Below are positions 34,264 to 42,021 of a DNA stretch of 64,000 nt, one piece after another (the stretch's first letter is position 1; every line of letters starts with the position of its first letter). A program made the position numbers and the translations under genes. The stretch is from positions 18,958 through 82,957 of the forward strand of contig JBFWOF010000027.1 of assembly GCA_050250665.1 (NCBI GenBank). The letters are read 5' to 3'. Below the pieces are notes generated by a model, which saw only the letters and a list, made by a program, of their open reading frames with translations, had not been told where the DNA came from and ran no database searches. The stretch is from JADKFD01 sp050250665. Its GTDB lineage: Bacteria; Pseudomonadota; Gammaproteobacteria; Xanthomonadales; SZUA-5.

Positions 34264-35547
34264 ATGACCACGATTACCAAAGTCCACGCCCGCGAGATCC
34301 TGGATTCGCGCGGAAACCCGACGCTTGAAGCCGAAGTCACGCTGGCCGGCGGACATATGGGCCGCGCTGCGGTGCCGAGCGGCGCCTCCACCGGTTCGCG
34401 CGAGGCCATCGAACTGCGCGATGGCGACAAGACCCGCTATCTGGGCAAAGGCGTGCGCAAGGCCGTCGCCAACGTCAACAGTGCCATCGCCGAAGCCGTG
34501 GTCGGCTTCGACGCCGCCGATCAGGCCGGGCTCGATCAGCGCTTGATCGAACTGGACGGCACCGAGAACAAGGCGCGCCTGGGCGCCAACGCGCTGCTCG
34601 GGGTGTCGCTGGCCAGCGCCCATGCCCTGGCCGGCAGCCGCGGCCAGGGTCTGTGGCAGTCCCTGGCGAACGGCCGCAAGCCGCAGCTGCCGGTGCCGAT
34701 GATGAACATCATCAACGGCGGCGCCCATGCCGACAACAATGTCGACATGCAGGAGTTCATGATCCTGCCCGTCGGCGTCGCGAGCTTTTCCGAGGCGCTG
34801 CGTGCAGGCACCGAGATCTTCCACGCGCTCAAGGGCGTGCTCCGCGGGCGCGGCATGGCCACGGCGGTGGGCGATGAAGGCGGGTTCGCCCCCGATCTGC
34901 GCTCCAATGAAGAGGCCATCGAAGTCATTCTGGAGGCCATCGACAAGGCCGGATATCGCGCGGGCGAAGACGTGCTGCTGGGTCTGGACGTGGCCAGCAG
35001 CGAGTTCTACAAGGACGGCCGCTACCATCTGGCGTCGGAAGACCGCTGGATGACCAGCGAGCAACTGGTCGACTACCTGGACTCGTGGTCGCGCCAGTTT
35101 CCGATCGTGACCATCGAAGACGGCATGGCCGAGGATGACTGGGCTGGCTGGAAGTTGCTGACCGAGCGCATCGGTCAGCGCGTGCAGCTGGTCGGCGACG
35201 ATCTCTACGTCACCAATACCCGGATCTTCCAGCAGGGCATCGATCAGGGCATCGCCAACGCAATCCTGATCAAGCTCAACCAGATCGGCACGCTGACCGA
35301 GACGCTGGCCGCGATCGAACTGGCTGATCGCGTGGGCTACGCTGCCGTGGTCTCGCACCGCTCCGGCGAAACCGAGGACACCACGATTGCCGATCTGGCG
35401 GTCGCCACCAGCGCCACCCAGATCAAGACCGGATCGCTGTCGCGTACCGATCGCGTTGCCAAGTACAACCAGTTGCTGCGTATCGAGGAGGCTCTGGGCG
35501 CCGACGCCCGCTACGCCGGTCGCTCCGCCTTCCGTTTCAGTCGCTGA
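34264..35547 (+). CDS. eno: Enolase
   Basis: Glycolytic enzyme, 2-phosphoglycerate to phosphoenolpyruvate; also part of the RNA degradosome in some bacteria. At 427 residues the length is normal. Signature segments in order: VPSGASTGSREAIELRD, NIINGGAHADNNVDMQEFM, GDEGGFAPDL, LGLDVASSEFY, IEDGMAEDDWAGW, KLNQIGTLTETLAAI and VSHRSGETEDTTIADLAV. First gene of the cluster eno-ftsB-ispD-ispF-truD; ftsB begins 15 bp after the stop. Confidence 0.98.
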   Translation: MTTITKVHAREILDSRGNPTLEAEVTLAGGHMGRAAVPSGASTGSREAIELRDGDKTRYLGKGVRKAVANVNSAIAEAVVGFDAADQAGLDQRLIELDGTENKARLGANALLGVSLASAHALAGSRGQGLWQSLANGRKPQLPVPMMNIINGGAHADNNVDMQEFMILPVGVASFSEALRAGTEIFHALKGVLRGRGMATAVGDEGGFAPDLRSNEEAIEVILEAIDKAGYRAGEDVLLGLDVASSEFYKDGRYHLASEDRWMTSEQLVDYLDSWSRQFPIVTIEDGMAEDDWAGWKLLTERIGQRVQLVGDDLYVTNTRIFQQGIDQGIANAILIKLNQIGTLTETLAAIELADRVGYAAVVSHRSGETEDTTIADLAVATSATQIKTGSLSRTDRVAKYNQLLRIEEALGADARYAGRSAFRFSR

Positions 35548-35562
35548 GGTCCGATCGCCCGC

Positions 35563-35880
35563 ATGCGTTGGTTGCTGCTCCTGCTGCTGCTGTTGCTGGT
35601 CACCCTGCAGTACCAACTGTGGTTTCGTGGCGGCATGAATGACGTATGGGAGCTCGAGAAGGCGCTGGAAGTGCAGCGCGCCGAAAATGACGTGCTGCGC
35701 AAACGCAACGACGCCCTGGCCGCTGAGGTGGACGATCTGAAGCGCGGTCAGGATGCCATCGAGGAGCGGGCGCGCTCGGAACTCGGCATGATCAAGGAGG
35801 GCGAGAAGCTGATCCAGGTAGCCGAGCCCAGGCGCGCCGCCGCTGCGGCGGCAGCCCACGCCGAGGAGCCCAGGGAATGA
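35563..35880 (+). CDS. ftsB: Cell division protein FtsB
   Basis: Small bitopic divisome protein that joins FtsL and FtsQ at the septum. The 105-residue product has one membrane segment (MRWLLLLLLLLLVTLQYQLW), a coiled coil (about residues 28-70, LEKALEVQRAENDVLRKRNDAL), and the conserved EERARSELGMIKEGEKLIQV. The Ala-rich C-terminal tail (about 90-100) is longer than in E. coli. Its stop overlaps the ispD start (ATGA). Confidence 0.95.
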   Translation: MRWLLLLLLLLLVTLQYQLWFRGGMNDVWELEKALEVQRAENDVLRKRNDALAAEVDDLKRGQDAIEERARSELGMIKEGEKLIQVAEPRRAAAAAAAHAEEPRE

Positions 35881-36584
35881 TCTGGGCGGTCGTGCCCGCT
35901 GCCGGCAGTGGCCGCCGATTCGGAGCGGCCAAGCCCAAGCAGTACGCGCAGATCGACGGTTGCTCGGTGCTGGAACGGACCCTGAAACGACTGGCCGAGG
36001 TGCCGCGTATCCGCGGGTTGCTGGTGGTGCTTGCCGCTTCCGATCGGGATTGGCCCGGATTGCAGCAGATGGGCGGCAAGCCGGTCCTCACGGCCGTGGG
36101 CGGTGCCGAGCGGGCCGACTCGGTGCTGGCTGGACTGCGTGCGCTGCCGGAAACCGTGGCCTTGACCGACTATGTGCTGGTTCACGATGCCGCACGGCCC
36201 TGCGTCCGCGCCGCCGACATCGAGCGACTGATCGATCAGGTGCTGGGAACCACCGGCGGGCTGCTGGCGGCGCCGGTGCGCGACACGCTCAAGCGCGAAG
36301 CCGAGCCGGATCAGGAACTGGATCAGGTGCGGGTGGCGCATACCGTGACCCGCTCCGGGCTGTGGCGGGCATTCACGCCGCAGATGTTTCGACGCGGTGG
36401 TCTGACATTGGCGCTGGAGTCGGCGCACGCACAGGGCTTGCGGCCTACCGACGAGGCCCAGGCCATGGAGCTGCAGGGCGTGCATCCCTTGCTGGTCGAG
36501 GCGGCCGACGACAACATCAAGGTCACCAGCAGCCACGATCTGCTGCTGGCGCAGTTCCTGCTGCGGGCACAGGGCACCGAATGA
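35877..36584 (+). CDS. ispD: 2-C-methyl-D-erythritol 4-phosphate cytidylyltransferase
   Basis: Third enzyme of the MEP isoprenoid pathway, which joins CTP and methylerythritol phosphate. The 235-residue product has the nucleotidyltransferase start VVPAAGSGRRFGAAKPKQYA, the conserved VLVHDAARPCV, and the end segment ATDEAQAMELQG-like PTDEAQAMELQGVHPLLVEA. It overlaps ftsB upstream and ispF downstream by ATGA, so the three genes are translated together. Confidence 0.97.
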   Translation: MIWAVVPAAGSGRRFGAAKPKQYAQIDGCSVLERTLKRLAEVPRIRGLLVVLAASDRDWPGLQQMGGKPVLTAVGGAERADSVLAGLRALPETVALTDYVLVHDAARPCVRAADIERLIDQVLGTTGGLLAAPVRDTLKREAEPDQELDQVRVAHTVTRSGLWRAFTPQMFRRGGLTLALESAHAQGLRPTDEAQAMELQGVHPLLVEAADDNIKVTSSHDLLLAQFLLRAQGTE

Positions 36585-37078
36585 GTCGCTGGCCGCGCAT
36601 CGGTAGCGGCTATGACGTGCATGCCTTCGGGCCTGGCGATCATGTGGTGCTGGGCGGAGTCAGCATTCCCCACGGGCGCGGGCTGCTGGCCCATTCCGAC
36701 GGTGATGTGGCTCTGCATGCGCTCTGTGATGCCTTGCTGGGTGCCCTCGCGCTGGGCGATATCGGCGTGCACTTTCCGCCCTCCGATGCGCGTTGGGCCG
36801 GTGCCGACAGCCGCGATCTGCTGCGTCACTGTCGTCATCTGATCGGCGAGCGTGGCTATGTCGTCGGTAACTGTGACCTGGTGATCGTCTGCGAGCGCCC
36901 GCGCCTGACGCCGCATGTGCCGCTGATGCGTGAGCGTATCGCGGCGGATCTGCAATGCGCGGTGGATGCGGTCAGCGTCAAGGCCACCACCACCGAGAAA
37001 CTCGGATTCACCGGTCGCGAGGAGGGCATCGCCGCCCAGGCCGTGGTGCTGCTGCACCCAGCGGATCAAGGCTCGTGA
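36581..37078 (+). CDS. ispF: 2-C-methyl-D-erythritol 2,4-cyclodiphosphate synthase
   Basis: Fifth enzyme of the MEP pathway, releasing CMP to form the cyclodiphosphate. The 165-residue product has GSGYDVHAFGPGDHVVLGG (zinc ligands Asp and His), HSDGDVALHALCDALLGALALGDIG in part, and the C-terminal KATTTEKLGFTGREEGIAAQ, all typical. It overlaps ispD by ATGA and truD by GTGA. Confidence 0.97.
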   Translation: MSRWPRIGSGYDVHAFGPGDHVVLGGVSIPHGRGLLAHSDGDVALHALCDALLGALALGDIGVHFPPSDARWAGADSRDLLRHCRHLIGERGYVVGNCDLVIVCERPRLTPHVPLMRERIAADLQCAVDAVSVKATTTEKLGFTGREEGIAAQAVVLLHPADQGS

Positions 37079-38139
37079 ATCTGGCCCATGCCTACGGTGG
37101 TCCGGTGCTGCGTGGCGTGCTCAAGACCACGCCTGAGGACTTTGTGGTTGAGGAGACGCTGAGCTTCAGCGCCGACGGGCAGGGCGAGCACGATCTGCTG
37201 TGCATCGAGAAGCGTGGTGCCAACACCGAATGGGTGGCGCGCGGGTTGGCGCGTTTTGCCGGGGTTGCCAAGGTGGCTGTGGGCTTCGCCGGACTCAAGG
37301 ACCGACACGCCGTGGCGCGCCAGCATTTCACGGTGCAGCTGCCTGGACGACAGGTGGACTGGTCGGCGCTGTCGCTGCCCGGCGTGCGCCTGATCAGCGT
37401 GGCCAGGCACTCGCGCAAGCTCAAGCGCGGGGCCTTGACCGGCAACGGATTCATCCTCGGGCTGCGCCGCATACAGGGTGACCGGACGCAGGCCGAGCAA
37501 CGGCTGCAGGCGCTGAAGCAGGGTGGGGCGCCCAATTACTTCGGGGTCCAGCGCTTTGGCATAGACGGCGGCAATCTGGTTCTGGCGCGGCGTCTGTTTG
37601 CCGGTGAGTCGCTGGAGCGCAGCGAACGCAGCTTCGCGTTGTCGGCAGCGCGCAGCGTGATATTCAACAGCGTACTGGATGCGCGTGTGCGGCTGGGCAA
37701 CTGGAATCAGGTCATCGCTGGCGATCTGTGCAATCTGGCGGGTCGCCGCGCCTGGTTCGGTCCGGTGGAGGTCGATGAGGTCCTGCGTCAGCGCTGTGCT
37801 GAAGGCGATATCCATCCCACGGGGCCGATGTGGGGCACGCCGCCGGCGCCAGTGGCCGGTGAATGTGCGGCGATCGAAACCCAGGTGGCTGAGGACTGGC
37901 GGGAACTGTGCGCAGGGCTGGCCGCAGCCGGGCTGGAATCGGAGCGTCGAGCGCTGCGGGTGATCCCGACACAGCTGTCCTGGGATTGGGAGAACGTCGC
38001 CGATCCGGATGATTCTGACCAGACCTCGCTGCTGCGTCTGCGTTTCGCCCTGCCGCCGGGCGCCTATGCCACTGCCTTCATCCGCGAACTGATCGACGTC
38101 GAGGGCGATATCCCGGTGGGCGCCGATCACATCGATTAG
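37075..38139 (+). CDS. truD: tRNA pseudouridine(13) synthase TruD
   Basis: Makes pseudouridine at position 13 of tRNA-Glu. The 354-residue product shows the motifs TTPEDFVVEE, KRGANTEWVA, VGFAGLKDRHAVARQHFTV with the catalytic Asp, and GGAPNYFGVQRFGIDGGNL. GTG 37075 overlaps the ispF stop (GTGA) and gives MNLAHAYGGPVLRG, which fits the family. Last gene of the eno cluster; in E. coli surE follows, here it does not. Confidence 0.96.
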   Translation: MNLAHAYGGPVLRGVLKTTPEDFVVEETLSFSADGQGEHDLLCIEKRGANTEWVARGLARFAGVAKVAVGFAGLKDRHAVARQHFTVQLPGRQVDWSALSLPGVRLISVARHSRKLKRGALTGNGFILGLRRIQGDRTQAEQRLQALKQGGAPNYFGVQRFGIDGGNLVLARRLFAGESLERSERSFALSAARSVIFNSVLDARVRLGNWNQVIAGDLCNLAGRRAWFGPVEVDEVLRQRCAEGDIHPTGPMWGTPPAPVAGECAAIETQVAEDWRELCAGLAAAGLESERRALRVIPTQLSWDWENVADPDDSDQTSLLRLRFALPPGAYATAFIRELIDVEGDIPVGADHID

Positions 38140-38210
38140 CAGCCTGCGTGCATTGGAATCCGGGCACGGCGTAGACTTGCGGGTTCCATGATTTTGCGAG
38201 GTTGCTGACG

Positions 38211-39143
38211 ATGGCCGTTCCTACCCTGGATATCAGTCGCTACGACAGCGACCGTGCCAATTTTGTCGCCGAGTTGGGACGGGCCTATCGCGAATATGGC
38301 TTTTGCGGCATCAGTGGCCACGGCATCCCGTCGTCGTTGATCGACGGCGCCTACGATGCCTTCCAGCGTTTTTTTGCGCTGCCCGACGAGGTCAAGCGCC
38401 GCTATCACGTCAAGGGCGGCGGCGGCGCCCGGGGCTATACGCCCTTCATGGTCGAGACCGCCAAGGACTCGCAGTACCCGGACCTGAAGGAGTTCTGGCA
38501 CGTGGGCCGCGAGATTCCTCGCGACTCCCACTATGCCGAGGTGATGCCGGAGAATCTGTGGCCGGAGGAAGTGCCGGATTTCCGCGAGCTGGGCTATGGC
38601 CTCTACCAGGCGCTGGATGATCTGGGGACCCGGGTGCTGCGGGCGCTGGCGCTGCATATCGATCTGCCCGAGTCCTACTTCGAGGACAAGACCAATTTCG
38701 GCAACTCGATCCTGCGCCCGATCCACTACCCACCGATCACCCAGGCCGAAGTGCCCAATGTGCGTGCCGGTGCCCACGAGGACATCAACTTCATCACCCT
38801 GCTGGTCGGCGCCAGTGCCGAGGGTTTGCAGGTGCTGACCCGTCAGGGTGAATGGCTGCCGATCACCACCCAGGGTGATGCCATCGTGGTCAACATCGGC
38901 GACATGCTGCAGCGCCTGACCAATCATGTATATCCGTCGACCACGCACCGAGTGGTGAATCCGCCGGGTGAGAAGTCGCGGCAGCCGCGCTTTTCGGTGC
39001 CCTTCTTCCTGCATCCCAATCCGGATTTCATGATCGACGTCCTGCCGCAGTGCGTCAGTGCCGACAACCCCAGCCGTTACCCGCAGCCGATCAGCGCCCA
39101 TGATTATCTGATGGAGCGCTTGCGCGAAATTCGTTTGATCTGA
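38211..39143 (+). CDS. 2-oxoglutarate/Fe(II)-dependent oxygenase, isopenicillin N synthase family
   Basis: Non-heme iron oxygenase of 310 residues. The N-terminal part (VPTLDISRYDSDRANFVAEL, EYGFCGISGHGIP) is the DIOX_N-like domain; the C-terminal jelly roll has the iron ligands HED (in GAHEDINFITLLVG) and His of TTHRVVNPPGEKS, plus Arg-x-Ser in PRFSVPFF for 2-oxoglutarate. The substrate is not known; some related bacterial proteins act on small metabolites. ATG 38211 is taken as the start, with GAGG upstream. Confidence 0.9.
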   Translation: MAVPTLDISRYDSDRANFVAELGRAYREYGFCGISGHGIPSSLIDGAYDAFQRFFALPDEVKRRYHVKGGGGARGYTPFMVETAKDSQYPDLKEFWHVGREIPRDSHYAEVMPENLWPEEVPDFRELGYGLYQALDDLGTRVLRALALHIDLPESYFEDKTNFGNSILRPIHYPPITQAEVPNVRAGAHEDINFITLLVGASAEGLQVLTRQGEWLPITTQGDAIVVNIGDMLQRLTNHVYPSTTHRVVNPPGEKSRQPRFSVPFFLHPNPDFMIDVLPQCVSADNPSRYPQPISAHDYLMERLREIRLI

Positions 39144-39171
39144 CGCCGGGGCGATTGCCAGCAAGCCCGCT

Positions 39172-40731
39172 TCAGTCGGGCTTGTCGCTGTCCGTTTCTT
39201 CGCTGCGCAGTCGCGCCATCATGGCACGCATGCGCAGTCGGAACAGCGCGGCCTCCCTTTCCTTGTCGTCATCCGTACTCTCGGTCGCTTCAGCAGTAAC
39301 CGGCGCCTTGGTCTCGCTGACTGTGGGGCCTTTGGCCGCGGGAGTGACGGGAGCCTCAGGCCTCGCGGATGGCGCAGCCGTGGTCGGAATAGGTGGAGCG
39401 ATCTTCTCGCGCTGCTGCGGCGCTGTCGGCGCGGCAGTGGTCGGCGCGATTCGGGTCGGCGTTGCAGGAGTCGGCGCCGCAGGGGTCGGCGCAGGCGGTG
39501 CCGAACGCGCAGCGGGTGCGGTCGGAGCGGCAGGAGCAGCGGGCGCGGCAGGTGCCGCAGGTGCAGCGCTGATGGGCTTGGGCTGCAGCGGCCTGGCCAG
39601 CGCGCCGAATTCATCTTCCTCGACAAACTGGTCCAGACCAAGCTTGCTTTCGTCGATAGGAATCACGCCGCCGGGTTCCGGAGGCGGAGCCGATGGATGC
39701 TGAGTTCTTGGCGCCGACGGCGGTGTCGGGCTTGCGGCTGCCGCCTTGGCCTGGCGGGCGAAATCGCCTTCGCGATCGAGGCCGACCACCGGAGCATCTG
39801 GGTCGCCCCACAAGCCCAGGCGGCTCTCGTCGATCTGGATGACCTCGCCCGGCTCCACAGGCGCGGGCGCCCGAATGGTTCCAGGTACCGAGGTGCTGCG
39901 ATCGGCTCCATCGGCCGGGCTCGTGGTCGGCTGCGGTCGCGGTGGCTCAGGCGTCACCGCAGGTTCTGCCGGACGTGGAGTGGCGGCTGGCGCCGGCCTG
40001 GATGTCTGTGCCAGTGGCTCGCCCGGCATGGGCTGGCGCGCTGGCTCGGGATCGCGGCCCAGCTTCTGCCGCAGGGCTTCCGGCACTTCTTCCATGAACA
40101 GCGAATCGTCCTCACGAACGATGAAACGCGCAATTCGGTCGAACAGAGAGTCGTCCAGTTCGTCCCAAGGCAGCTGCCGGCGGCTGGCTCCCAGCCAGTT
40201 TGTATTTTCGAAACTCAGGCGCAGGATCGGGTCTTCGGCTGAAATCTGCCCCTTCATGCTGGCCTTGATATAGCCCCTGGCGTGGAAATCAGCGACCAGC
40301 AACTCGGCCTTTGGTGAGCGTTCGATCTCCTTGATGCCGCCTATGTGGTGCTGCCGGAAGGTTTGCGTCAGCGTGCTGATGCGAGCCGGACCTTCCACCC
40401 GAATCTTCGGCGATCGCTGAGGATCTATGCGAAGCATCCAATGCATATTGATCAGGAAGGCACGGTAGCGACGCTCGTGCTCCACCTTGAAGTCCCAGAC
40501 GGGCAAAGCCGAGATGCCGCCATAGCCGGGGATCGTCATCGGCACGACCACCGGTGGCTTGACCTCATTCAGCGTGGCGGTCAGACCTTCGAGGTAGGTC
40601 GTCAGCGACTTCATGCGCGGTTCGATGTGGCCCAGATAGCGCGCATCGCGCTCGTCGCGCTCGCGCGCGGAAGCCTCGGCCTGGGCTCGTTGTTGATCCG
40701 CTTCGCGCTTGAGACGATCGAGTAAGGACAC
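39172..40731 (-). CDS. Uncharacterised Pro/Ala-rich protein divergent from zipA
   Basis: Not recognised. From GTG 40731 the product has 519 residues. The first 45 form a charged helix (VSLLDRLKREADQQRAQAEA), residues about 45-215 look like a folded domain (PVWDFKVEHERRYRAFLINM, ISAEDPILRLSFENTNWLG, FDRIARFIVREDDSLFMEE), and the rest is a Pro/Ala-rich region containing two copies of an acidic motif, VIQIDESRLGLWGD and VIPIDESKLGLDQF, and a last Arg/Met helix. The open frame continues upstream to 41982 but that part is antisense to zipA and not typical. The gene is divergent from zipA, so a cell-envelope or division role is possible (inference only). Confidence 0.7.
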   Translation of the reverse strand: MSLLDRLKREADQQRAQAEASARERDERDARYLGHIEPRMKSLTTYLEGLTATLNEVKPPVVVPMTIPGYGGISALPVWDFKVEHERRYRAFLINMHWMLRIDPQRSPKIRVEGPARISTLTQTFRQHHIGGIKEIERSPKAELLVADFHARGYIKASMKGQISAEDPILRLSFENTNWLGASRRQLPWDELDDSLFDRIARFIVREDDSLFMEEVPEALRQKLGRDPEPARQPMPGEPLAQTSRPAPAATPRPAEPAVTPEPPRPQPTTSPADGADRSTSVPGTIRAPAPVEPGEVIQIDESRLGLWGDPDAPVVGLDREGDFARQAKAAAASPTPPSAPRTQHPSAPPPEPGGVIPIDESKLGLDQFVEEDEFGALARPLQPKPISAAPAAPAAPAAPAAPTAPAARSAPPAPTPAAPTPATPTRIAPTTAAPTAPQQREKIAPPIPTTAAPSARPEAPVTPAAKGPTVSETKAPVTAEATESTDDDKEREAALFRLRMRAMMARLRSEETDSDKPD

Positions 40732-40872
40732 GCGCTTGCCAGATAAAAGTCTGCATGGATGATAACGGCAGCGCCCGTGCTGGCAACATGCAATCAGTGA
40801 TCGTGAGCATGACGTTTCGCCCTCAGCGGCTCCTTGCGTATGCTGCAGGCTGGAATCGGATCGAAAATCGCC

Positions 40873-41628
40873 ATGTCTGCCACCGAGTTGCGCCTGTTGC
40901 TGCTGTTCCTGGGTCTGATCGTACTCGGCGTCATCTATTGGTACGGGCGACCGGCTCGGCGCCAGGGTACGGATAAACGTCGCGCAGGCATGCGTCGCGA
41001 ACCTGTTCTGGGGGAAGATGATGCCGATCCGGATTCGCCGTACACCGCATCGCGTGATGCACCCTGGTTTGCCGGCGATGACGGGGCGGATGACCTGCCT
41101 TCGCTGCGGGTCGAGGGTCTGAGCGAGCTCGATGATCCAGAGCCGCCGGCAACGCAGCGCACGGGACAGCGCGAATCGGGCAGCCACGAACGCATCATCA
41201 CGCTGTACGTGGTGGCGCAGGACGGCTACACGCTGAACGGCCCGGAACTGGTCGTGGCGGCGGAAAAGGCCGGTCTGGTCTATGGCGATCTGGGCATCTT
41301 CCATCGCCTGGTGGACAGCAAGCCCGAACTCGGGCCGATCTTCAGCATGGCCAATATGGTGCGGCCGGGCGTGTTCGATCTGGCCGAGATGGATCAGTTC
41401 AGCACCCCCGGCGTAGTTGTGTTCCTGACCTTGCCCGGGCCGCTGTCTGCACTGGATGCCTGGGACACCATGCTGCCCGCCGCCCAGCGTTTTTCCGATC
41501 TGCTGGGCGCGCAACTGCTGGACGACCAGCGCACGCCGCTGGGTCGCCAGCGCATCGCCGCCCTGCGCGACGAATTGCGCGCCTTTGACCGCAAGCGCGA
41601 GCAGATGCAGATCAAGCCGGGCTGGTAG
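40873..41628 (+). CDS. zipA: Cell division protein ZipA
   Basis: Inner-membrane protein that ties FtsZ to the membrane. The 251-residue product begins with one membrane helix (ELRLLLLFLGLIVLGVIYWY), then a charged linker (about 30-115) and the ZipA FtsZ-binding domain starting HERIITLYVVAQDGYTLNGP with GLVYGDLGIFHR and FSMANMVRPGVFDL. ATG 40873 gives MSATELRLLLL, a normal start. ligA follows, an order conserved in gammaproteobacteria, though the gap here is 393 bp of repeats. Confidence 0.95.
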   Translation: MSATELRLLLLFLGLIVLGVIYWYGRPARRQGTDKRRAGMRREPVLGEDDADPDSPYTASRDAPWFAGDDGADDLPSLRVEGLSELDDPEPPATQRTGQRESGSHERIITLYVVAQDGYTLNGPELVVAAEKAGLVYGDLGIFHRLVDSKPELGPIFSMANMVRPGVFDLAEMDQFSTPGVVVFLTLPGPLSALDAWDTMLPAAQRFSDLLGAQLLDDQRTPLGRQRIAALRDELRAFDRKREQMQIKPGW

Positions 41629-42021
41629 CAGTTGCGGGGCACGGGACAAGGGGCAGGGGGCACGGGTAAAGCCAGATCGCTCGGGCCTTTGTAGGTCCAG
41701 ACTTGTCTGGAGGCTCTTGGCTCGCGCCCCTCTCCTTGAACCCATATCGTAAGTTGTTGATGCGTCATTGCGAGGAGCGTAGCGACGAAGCAATCCAGGA
41801 TATCGCCGCAATCCCCTGGATTGCTTCCCCCGGATCAAGTCCGGGGTCGCAATGACGCCGGGGTTGATGGCCTGTGGGCAGTTTCGGGTCGAAACAGCTA
41901 GCTTGAAATGACGAAAAAGGCTGGCTTCGCCCAACCTGCGCCGACTGTATGCTTCTTCTCTGCCCCTTTTTCCGTTTTCCATTTTCCTTTTCCCGCTCCA
42001 CCGAGCCCGACGAGCCAGCGC
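41629..42021. repeat. Repeats between zipA and ligA
   Basis: A GGGGCAC/GGGACAA heptamer array (41635-41668), a GTCATTGCGAGGAGCGTAGC element (41763-41857), and a TTTTTCC/GTTTTCC/ATTTTCC heptamer array (41963-41997) that ends 25 bp before the ligA start. The last array is of the same family as the arms in dnaE2 cassette 2. It must contain the ligA ribosome binding region, which is poor. Confidence 0.85.

Noticed and set aside
39172..41982. Very long open frame of 936 codons on the minus strand
   Set aside because: The part upstream of 40731 is antisense to zipA and to a repeat region and has no typical protein pattern. The gene was shortened to the GTG at 40731.
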